NCBI GenBank assembly: GCA_028565635.1
Contig: JAOXYB010016332.1
Location: 1 to 19,162, forward strand
Source: Phoronis ovalis
Taxonomy: Eukaryota; Phoronida; Phoronidae
Reading direction: 5' to 3'
DNA: 19,162 nucleotides
In this document: positions 9,701 through 17,900 of the stretch, piece after piece
How the letters are laid out: each line of letters begins with the position of its first letter
Position numbering within the stretch: the stretch's first letter is position 1
Program-made: the position numbers and the translations under genes
The notes under the pieces: model-generated
The model's input: the letters and a program-made list of their open reading frames with translations, nothing else
Database searches by the model: none
Told to the model about the DNA's origin: nothing

Positions 9701-10682
9701 CAGGGATTCACATCTATGGTGATCCTCTTCTTTTTTGGGTAGGAATGTGAGGTGCTGATGAAAAGCTCGTATTTGCGTTTAATTGTAAAATTAAAACTTT
9801 GTTACGCATCATCTGCTGCTAAAATGTTGTCGTGTCCTCTAGATTTACATTCAAATATCTTTAATTTTTTTAGCTTCCATAATATGAGATTTTGAATTAA
9901 TTTTGCTTCGTCTTAGTTTGGATTACTACCTCAGAGTCTGCCTTTGCAAAAATATTACAGTGGGTCCTATATTCATATAGTATTAAAGAAAACATTGAGT
10001 ATTGTGTTATTTTAATACAAAATCAAAGCAGGTTGTAAGATACACTGGGTGTTCAAGGTATCTTTTATGGCTCAGCACTAAATGGGCTTGATTGGTGTTT
10101 ATATATTATGACTACGTTTTCCTGTTTGTTAATGTCTGATATTCTGTATTGTAATGTAGACAAAAAAGCCAGAGTGGTATCCTCCTTGCTGCACTGATTT
10201 GGGTTGTTTACAAAGTAGCACTCATATTCGAGGAGTAAGTAGTCATATGAGAAACTGCTTGTAGCAAATAATGCTAATAATTACCAAGAAGATATAATAG
10301 TTTAATTTGACTGTATATAAAAGTAGTGCTGAAAGCTTTCTGGGATAGTTGCATTTGGTTAGAATTATTTTTTAAATCTTTTGTCAACTAGAGCATTTAA
10401 AAAGGATCTAAATTTTGAAATATTAAAAAAAACTAATTAATATGCTGTAGTTTAGTTTTGTGTGACCCCAAGGCATTAAATTACTGCTATGCACTATAAC
10501 TTAGATACATATAGTTTGATAAAAGAAAGGCAAGATAAAATAATATATTCAAATACTGTCTACTTAAACATTGCAGAATATGTCCAAAATGTGCTATCCG
10601 TTGTCTTAAAATCCCTTTTGTTTGTTTTTTCAGGTCTTTCACGGCAATAATTTATGAAAAGGATGCACAGAAGAAACATTAA
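3652..10682 (+). CDS. PEMT: Phosphatidylethanolamine N-methyltransferase, complete six-exon coding region
   Basis: Exons join 3652-3747, 8142-8257, 8748-8893, 9118-9229, 10160-10234 and 10634-10682. They give 594 nt, 197 residues plus TAA, close to the roughly 199 residues of the short vertebrate form. Family knowledge: the enzyme methylates phosphatidylethanolamine three times with S-adenosylmethionine to make phosphatidylcholine, in the ER and mitochondria-associated membranes, and has four membrane helices. Seen here: FNPLFWN at 25-31, [18 protein letters not shown] at 34-51, [12 protein letters not shown] at 112-123, [15 protein letters not shown] at 134-148, and an acidic pair E181-E182 in the expected S-adenosylmethionine-binding place. 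Hydrophobic stretches lie near 15-33, 54-66, 90-110 and 163-180. All introns are GT-AG and every phase fits. The ATG follows a splice acceptor directly, so the 5' UTR is probably on an unseen upstream exon. Assignment is by recalled family motifs, not a search. Confidence 0.94.
3748..8141 (+). other. PEMT intron 1 (4394 bases)
   Basis: Donor ATG|GTGAGT, acceptor TTTCAAAG. The protein is continuous across it, so no PEMT exon is missing. Frames at 3998-4222 and 4375-4626 (74 and 83 codons) have no recognised domain or splice support. It holds a C-rich run at 4944-4957, a 15-bp tandem pair at 6001-6030, and ACAGTCAAAACTGTTTATAT at 5531-5550, which resembles motifs common in invertebrate interspersed repeats (a recollection, not a match). 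Nothing else could be supported. Confidence 0.8.
6001..6030. repeat. 15-bp tandem pair
   Basis: CACGTCCTAGCAAAA at 6001-6015 is followed by a copy with one change at 6016-6030. Confidence 0.8.
8142..8257 (+). CDS. PEMT: PEMT coding exon 2
   Basis: Encodes residues 33-70 and two bases of R71. Acceptor TTTCAAAG, donor GGAG|GTAAGA. It contains the conserved ARWEYRT and FGSPY motifs and the second hydrophobic segment. Confidence 0.95.
8258..8747 (+). other. PEMT intron 2 (490 bases)
   Basis: GT-AG intron in phase 2. An 11-bp unit, CAGTCAGTGTA, is repeated three times at 8324-8356, with one change in the last copy. I see nothing else in it. Confidence 0.85.
8748..8893 (+). CDS. PEMT: PEMT coding exon 3
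   Basis: Completes R71 and encodes residues 72-119 plus one base of G120. Acceptor TTTATTAG, donor TTTTTAG|GTGAAA. It carries the third hydrophobic segment and ALGITGTFL. The open frame runs on past the donor for a few codons, but the conserved GDYF continues in the next exon. Confidence 0.95.
9118..9229 (+). CDS. PEMT: PEMT coding exon 4
   Basis: Completes G120 and encodes D121 to L156 plus two bases of I157. Acceptor TTCTGTAG, donor TTAT|GTAAGT. It contains the most conserved block, [16 protein letters not shown] fold-back element begins about 10 bases after the donor. Confidence 0.95.
9230..10159 (+). other. PEMT intron 4 (930 bases)
   Basis: GT-AG intron in phase 2. Its first third is occupied by the fold-back element at 9240-9538. 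The rest is plain AT-rich sequence. Confidence 0.85.
9240..9538. mobile_element. Fold-back MITE-like element in PEMT intron 4
   Basis: The left arm (about 9249-9321) and right arm (about 9460-9535) are inverted repeats, from CTAACCAGCATGGA to its counterpart TCCACGCTGGTTAG and through CCAGAAAAAGTGTT. A second nested pair, 9331-9346 with 9384-9399, lies inside. GTATTT occurs at both edges (9234-9239 and 9539-9544) and may be a 6-bp target-site duplication. It has no coding frame. Confidence 0.75.
10160..10234 (+). CDS. PEMT: PEMT coding exon 5
   Basis: Completes I157 and encodes residues up to E181 with two bases of E182. Acceptor AATGTAG, donor GAGGA|GTAAGT. It carries the fourth hydrophobic segment and most of the acidic pair. 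Confidence 0.93.
10235..10633 (+). other. PEMT intron 5 (399 bases)
   Basis: Donor GAGGA|GTAAGT, acceptor TTTTTTCAG. Plain AT-rich sequence with nothing else supported. Confidence 0.85.
10634..10682 (+). CDS. PEMT: PEMT coding exon 6, with stop codon
   Basis: Follows the strong acceptor TTTTTTCAG. It completes E182 and encodes [15 protein letters not shown], then TAA at 10680-10682. The lysine-rich end resembles the basic C-terminus of vertebrate PEMT. Confidence 0.92.
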
Positions 10683-11312
10683 AAAGTACACAAAGTCAAA
10701 GTGATCAATCTCTGGATACAAAACATTATTTAATTATACAGAATCTGTTCTGAACAGTATTTGTGATGCTAATATGAATTACCAATGAGCAACTAGATAT
10801 TATTAAATTGTCGGTTGACAAAGTTTGAAAACAGTGGGTGTGCTTGTGTAATTTAAAACATTTGCAGGTAAATATTGGCAAGTATATTTCTCTTCAGAGA
10901 TATCTCATGTAAACAAAATATTTCCCATTATATACCAGTGCTCATGTAATTAATCATGTTTTATATTTTACTTGCTATTGTTATGGCAAATAAGACGGTC
11001 AGTTATGATGCATGGAACTTTTTTACATTAAATGGCGACTCAATTGAAGTTTTTTTACTTTTATCTATTATTTTAGACAAAATCTTAATATTTAAAAATC
11101 TTTATTTTCCAGTAAAATAACACAATGGTTGTAAAACCAATTTTGCCAGCATAGTTGTATTTTTTCTAATTACTGCTAGTACTCACATTTCAACAATGAA
11201 CATCTTAAAGACAGCCATAGTCATATGGTTTTTAACTATTGTTAGACCTCCTGGTTATGTTTTCCTGGGATATGCGGTCTGTTAGTCTCTTGAACAGCTC
11301 ATGTGTAAATTG

Positions 11313-11318
11313 AATAAA
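11313..11318 (+). terminator. Candidate poly(A) signal AATAAA for PEMT
   Basis: The clearest canonical hexamer found downstream of the PEMT stop, 631 bases after it. Earlier ATTAAA variants could serve instead. Confidence 0.35.
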
Positions 11319-11583
11319 AACCGGTTCTGGTCCAAGAAGTATTATATGAAAGCAGTGAAACACTAGATAGAGAATGCAAATCATATACCCAAGTGGGACT
11401 GTCTGGACAACAATTTCAAGGCACTCTTCCTTTTATCTACACATTCTGTTTTCTTGTATACCAAAATAAGTAAAATATAAACTTAAATTACGTAAGTCTT
11501 TTCTATGTAAAATTGCTCTCAACTTAACATCAGAAGCAATACTTTCTATTCCGTTTTGCATCGTAACCAAACAGAAGTCTTAA

Positions 11584-11589
11584 TTTAAT
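11584..11589 (-). terminator. Candidate poly(A) signal ATTAAA for TDRKH
   Basis: Common variant hexamer about 275 bases after the TDRKH stop. The first canonical AATAAA on this strand that I found is much further on, at 11106-11101. Confidence 0.3.
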
Positions 11590-11862
11590 ATAGTAACTGT
11601 CTGTTTGTAATTTGAGTAACAGAAACTCTTGATGCATCTCCGTGCTGAAATGGAATTAAAATAGAAAATTAAATATTCCAATTTGCTATTAACATTTCAA
11701 CTGGTAAATATCACAGACTACATGCATACAAAGAGAAATTAATATTAAATATTACTATTTGGAATGTACACACCCCATCTAGCGACCTTAATATTGTAAT
11801 TACAGCATACAAAATAATTGCTCTGCACAGCATTACCTGGGATGGATGAAGTGAAGAATTCT

Positions 11863-11931
11863 TCAGAATGATGTTTCATTATTCGAAACGGCATGTCCTC
11901 GTTTCACTAATTCTTCATTGATATTCACATC
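11863..11931 (-). CDS. TDRKH: TDRKH coding exon 10, with stop codon
   Basis: Acceptor CATTTTTAG. Encodes DVNINEELVKRGHAV and a short tail, then TGA at 11865-11863. ELVKRGHA matches the last conserved helix. The protein stops soon after, whereas the human protein goes on for some 60 residues. Confidence 0.92.
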   Translation of the reverse strand, partial: DVNINEELVKRGHAVSNNETSF

Positions 11932-14900
11932 CTAAAAATGTAATAGAATTTTTTAATGTAATTTTAGTATTAATATTTCCTTAAAGACATACATCACCTA
12001 GCAAGAGACTGAAGAAATATAACTGAAATTTAAAATCATGACAGTCTGTGAACAAAATACGTCATCCCTTAGAACTTAATATTACATAAATTATAAGTTG
12101 GCTTGTACTAATAGATTAAATGACATGTAATACTTTCAAGACATCAGTATCTTAGTTGTTACCCCTAGCAAACTTTTTTTGGTTATTTCTTAATTTGTAC
12201 AGGAGTTGCGCTATTACAAAATTGCACAATACTTGTAAGAATATTTAAATAAACTTCTGTCTGTTAATCTCATTAATCAACCTCTTACCATTTCACCATT
12301 TGTATCAACAAGTTCCAGACATGGTATGGTTATACCCTCTGTCTGTTTGTAGCTAACAGTTTTAGCCATAATCACTTTCCACTTGGCTGCATGAGATAAC
12401 TCTTCAAATAGATCACAAGATTCGTCTGACCAGTTACCACCTAGAAGTGTATTTACTACAAGAAACATGCAGCTGGGTTAATAAAATATGATAGTGTAGT
12501 GTAGTTTAAAACACACTAATTGCATACACTAGGTATCGTCAATAGGGGAATCCAAACATATTAAATGCTACAATTTGTAATAAACGGGTTTAACTTGCAT
12601 CCTTTGTCGTAAATACTGTGACAGTCGTAAGTTCATAAACTCGCTGACAATTACATAAATTAAAGCATTTATTGCAAATAGTGCAGATGTTACACATCGC
12701 ACACAAAGAAGAAGGGGACCCAAACTGCCAAAATAAAGTCTTTGTAACATTAGATATTAGGTGTACTAAATTTTGTGAAGTTCAAACGTGAACAAGATTT
12801 TACAGAATTTCAGATTACAATTAAAATGAAAACTTTTATGAATACATTTGTTGAACTGAAGTTGACTTTTATTTATGTCAACATGACATCTACCAAAACC
12901 TGGACAGATTGTATTTTCCATTAATGCTAAAATTATTTGAAAGATTAATTTTTTATAAAGGAAACAAAGTTAGTTGAAAAGAATGTAAAGGATATTTATA
13001 CCTATAGGTTCCACGTTTGCCAGGTAGCACTCCACTGCCTGGAGAGGTAGACTTAGAAAATCAGGTCTAAAAATAATGAAACAAAAACTGGTACGTGTAA
13101 ATCAAGACTGCCTAACTTCAACTGATTAGCACTTTGTAACTAAAGACTACCTAACACCCACCAATACGACATAAACTGAGTTGTTTTGGACACGTGCCAC
13201 AAGTTCATCTCATATTAAGCACTATTTACCAGGAGCACTCCCCAGGTCTGTTGAGCAAGGACCAAAGGACCCAGATGGAAAGGCCCTTGCTCAACGAGTA
13301 ATTCTGGAAAATTGTGCTTACAAGAACAGTTGGTAGTGCATGTTTAAATGTCTTTATCAGAATTGGCAATCAACAAGCAAATATATCAAATTAAAAACTA
13401 GAAATGTCTAAAGTTTATGGTCAGTGAAATATTTTAAGTTGCCATATGAATATATTAATTTTAATTTATTTAAACTTTATAACCGTTGAAACGATGCTAA
13501 ATGTCTGTTTTCGAAAAACTGTTGCAAAGTACATTAACTTGCCTTGAAAGTTACAAGCACAAACTGTAACATCTTCTTGTCAGACAAATAGTCACACTGA
13601 GTAAATTACCTTAGCATTCTTATTTGATCTATTGACACTATACCATTGTCTCCGTAATCAACATAATACATATCTACTTGTCCTTGCTCCAAAACCTTTA
13701 TTACTCGAGCTCTGTACCAAGAACTGTCATGCTCGAATTGACTTGCCACCAAATCGCCAACTTTAACTGATAGCACCTGTAAGAAAACAGAACATACAGG
13801 CCCTCTACCGAATAAGCATTAAACAAGTGAAATAAGTCTCAATTCACTTATTTATTCATAGTTACATATCATTCTGTCATTTTCCAAAAAAAAGCTGAGA
13901 TAAATCACATTCTTAAAACTTTTATATATTAAAGAGTACTCTTTCTTGGTGTTTCATAGGTCATATGTATTATATATAGATAGTCCAAAGTTATTAATAG
14001 TTGCAGGCTGAGTTCCCCACCAAGTTAAAGACACAAATAGTGAACATTTATACACAGTTCACTTTTTCAGTGTTAAATTATAAAAACTGTCTCACATTAT
14101 AATAATTCCAAAAGACTTTTTTTGTTGAACTTATAAAGGTTGAAAAAACCTGTTAATTTGTTGTTAGCAGAGATGTGCCACCTACATTGTTCACAATTTC
14201 ATTTCGCCCCAATGTAAATGTAGGTAGTACTTCTCTTGTCTCAACTATGTGAGGGTAGCTTTTTTTGGTATAAATCCTGTGTTTTTATTATTTGTGTTTT
14301 ATCTGGCCAATGCAGAAAACCAAATTGCAAAGTTGACCTCAGATCTTCAGAGTTTCAAATTAATTCACAATCATTGCTACATATGAAAATAAATTAACTG
14401 CTTCTATTAACGGAAACAGATATCTTTGTGACTCATCAAAATAACACAGCTTACCTTGTTACTATCACCTTCCTGTCCATCATAATACAGAGTCATTTCT
14501 TCTACTACCTTGTCCAGCTGTATAGCAGTAGAGCGCAATATTTGAACCCAGAAATGACCTGCTGTGTCAACTGCTGACACATAAACTTCAAAAAAGGTCT
14601 TGTTAGAAGGAACAGATGCAGTTTCACATATCCCGTGCGTTTTTTGCGAAATATCACCAGTACCTTTGTGTTAATAGACAAAATAACAAAGAAAACTATT
14701 AAACTGACTGTGATACAATCCAAACAAGCATTACTACAAAATAATGTACACTAATAGCGGCACTTATCATGAATAATAAGAATAATTCTGGGAACATACC
14801 ACAAATCTCTGTAGGGCAGATCTATTTTTAAAAATGTTTTGCTGTAAGATAACTTGATAACTGTGTTCATAATCTTAATAAATGCCTGGAGAGATTACTT

Positions 14901-17900
14901 AAATATTCCCAGACGGCAGATGCCTCTCTTATAGGGTGTTTTTACTATTTGCTAACTTGAGTCAGAAAATTTTAGGTAAATTAACCCCCTTGCTATTTTT
15001 CAGAAATACCTTTTAGTCCAGGAAAGGGTGATTATTTTTTCTGTTTGATTTTACCATTTTGAAAAATCGTAAAAATCCAGTTACTCGTAAGAATCGCGAG
15101 TTCCGTATCGCCAGATCCCATTTTTCGTTCCAAAATTTTGACAGGTAGTGTAACAAACACTTAAAATTAAGCAAAATGGTAGTGCAAGTGTCTCATGTTT
15201 GAAGTGGGGGCTGCATCTCCCCTCCCGTATGTATATTTCCCGGTATATTTACAAGAGTAACCTCCCGGGAATCAAGGATTCAAGATAGGTTGCACAAAAG
15301 GGTTTTGCTTCCATTTTAATCAATCCACCTTCAAAATATCCATTGTAGTCTAGCTATTTTACAAAGGGTATCGTACAAAGAAGTAAGAGTTAATCACTTA
15401 GTAGAAGTATAAAATGTATCAGTATGTTACAAAATATGGTTCACTATCAGTATGTTACAAAATATGGTTCACTATCAGTACCTTTTGGTTTAGTTTCCTG
15501 CTTATGATCTTGACTAGTCTTCTGTTTACCCCTCTCTTGGCGATTACTGGCAACTAATGCTGCTTTGGCACGGAAAGCTTCTTCTTCCATTAATTTTTCT
15601 TCTATCAATCCCTGTATGTAATTTTAATTAATGTTAAAAAAATGTGAATAAACAGTTTATAGTGGCAACATCTTCTTGACTTACATAATATGAAATACTA
15701 AGACACTGAGAAGTTCGTCTCGTAATATCAATACTTTAAAGGTACCTGTTCTATGTTCTGTTATTTTTCATGAAAATTTTAACTTTCTTTGATAATTTTT
15801 ATAACTAAATCAAACTTAAATTGGAAAATGTTTTGCTATCATCAATTACATGCAAATTTCGATAGATTTTAGCATGTGAATATTTATAAAGCCGGACCGA
15901 ACTTTATCCGCAATGAGGCGTAGATGTCAAGGAATTTCTGAGCTGGCCAATCAGGTTGTAGGAATTTTTATTGCACTATTTTTTGGCAAAAACAGCGTAT
16001 AACAGCCTGGGCTTCGATGTTATGATTTGAACATTTGGGTTAATCAATTTATATTTCAAAAAAGTAAAATCTCACAATAAATAAAAAAGTGAATTTATTT
16101 TTGTATATTAACAGGTTCAAAATAGAATAAGTTTGTAATATTACAAACATGAACAATTCTTGACTTGATTATCAAAGAAGTGTACAAAGAACAACATTCT
16201 GTTTTACCAAATATTAAGGCATTAATTGTTAACCTTACCATAAAAACAAAAACTAATAACAAAAAATCTGATAATCAAGTAAAAACAAGAGTCGAGTGAA
16301 ATGGAATGAAGTATATCATGTAATAAACATGCTACTTATATCTAATGTCACTAAACTTGGTAAAACATTATCTACAAAGTTATAGTCTCACCTTTGCATT
16401 TTCAATCTGAGCTATTGTACCCTTTATAGATATTAGAACATCCTGGTCTTGACGACTTTCTCTTGGCACCCTTATCTTGGCGTGTGATGCATAACACAAC
16501 TCTCTGATTGTATCTCCATTTCTTCCTAAAATTATACACATCACCTGTTTTTCTTTAATGGAATAAGTTCACAGAGTCTGCAACATATTGATCATAGCAT
16601 AATAAACTTTCAAGGACAAAATTCCAGTTGTCTTGTGATTTTTAAGAAATAATGTCCAGTAAAAAAGTTAGAAAAAGATTCATATAGTGTTTTTGCTGAA
16701 GCGTAAAGAAAGGTCAATATTGTATCTCCATTTCTTCCTAAAATTATACACATCACCTGTTTTTCTTTAATGGAATAAGTTCACAGAGTCTGCAACATAT
16801 TGATCATAGCATAATAAACTTTCAAGGACAAAATTCCAGTTGTCTTGTGATTTTTAAGAAATAATGTCCAGTAAAAAAGTTAGAAAAAGATTCATATAGT
16901 GTTTTTGCTGAAGCGTAAAGAAAGGTCAATATCCATAAACATCCAAATCGGAGCCCTCAACAAAAAGATGGCTTTCAGTACGTAGCAGCACTCATCGTAA
17001 AGGGTTCCGACTGAAAAATGACAAAGTGTGAAATGGTTGTCAGGATGATATTCTTGATAACCTTGGATGCATCTGGTTTTTTAGTACGGGTTGTGTTTAT
17101 GCAGGATTTTTTGTTATTTTGAAACTCATACCAATGATTCTCCCCACTGCACTCTGTGGCACACTGATGTGTGACTCCTCAATAGCAGGCTGATCAACAA
17201 TCAACTTTCTAATAAGTATTTCTGCTCTTGAAGCAGACATCTGTGTGCCATAAATGACACAAAGTCTTTCTTCGTCTCCCACAGCTTCATCCTGGAAGTT
17301 GACTCTAGCACCTGTCTCTTCTTGAATCTATAAAATGATAATTTTCTATTTAAAAACCGACAGGCACATTATGCAACAAATTGATTGATATTCAACACGC
17401 GGCAGATTACCCTTCAACTTAATCAACTTTCTACAGAAAAATGCATCTGTATTATTATGGTGATGTATCAGCAAATGTATATACCATTATAAGTGACCTA
17501 TTGAAATGCAAAGGTGTATCAGTGTACACTATCAGAAAATTTGAAAATATAAATCAGTTTGTATAGCCTTTTAGTATAATAATTGTACTTTGCATATTTT
17601 TTCAATAAACTAAGGTTAGATTATTAGTACCGGTAAATTGAAATAGCTATGGAGATTAAACAGTCAAATAGATTTCAAAAAATATCCTATTGTTCAAAAG
17701 AATGCCCCTGATCAGTCTTTTAGAATTATGGAACTGACATAAATGACCACTATTATTACCTTTTTAATATTAGAACCTTGTCTGCCAATAACTGATCCAA
17801 CCACATTTCTAGGAACTTTAACTTTAATAACAGTCTGTCGAGATGTCACAATGGATTCCTTCTTCTCTTCGTCTACTGAACACAGAGAAAAGTATATTAA

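Larger units (their letters stand above)
10683..11862. other. Shared 3' region between the convergent PEMT and TDRKH genes
   Basis: This holds the 3' UTRs of both genes. For PEMT (+ strand) possible poly(A) signals are ATTAAA at 10802-10807 and 11027-11032 and AATAAA at 11313-11318. For TDRKH (- strand) they are ATTAAA at 11589-11584 and AATAAA at 11106-11101. Depending on which are used, the transcripts end apart or overlap. No other gene is visible. Confidence 0.6.

Noticed and set aside
12568-12750. 60-codon hydrophobic frame on the - strand in TDRKH intron 8
   Set aside because: No family match; exons 8 and 9 join in phase without it.
13021-13050. Imperfect palindrome around CCAGG and CCTGG
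   Set aside because: Inside TDRKH exon 8 and explained by the coding sequence.
14505-14723. 72-codon frame on the - strand
   Set aside because: A different frame from the TDRKH exon 6 it overlaps; the exon frame carries the Tudor motifs.
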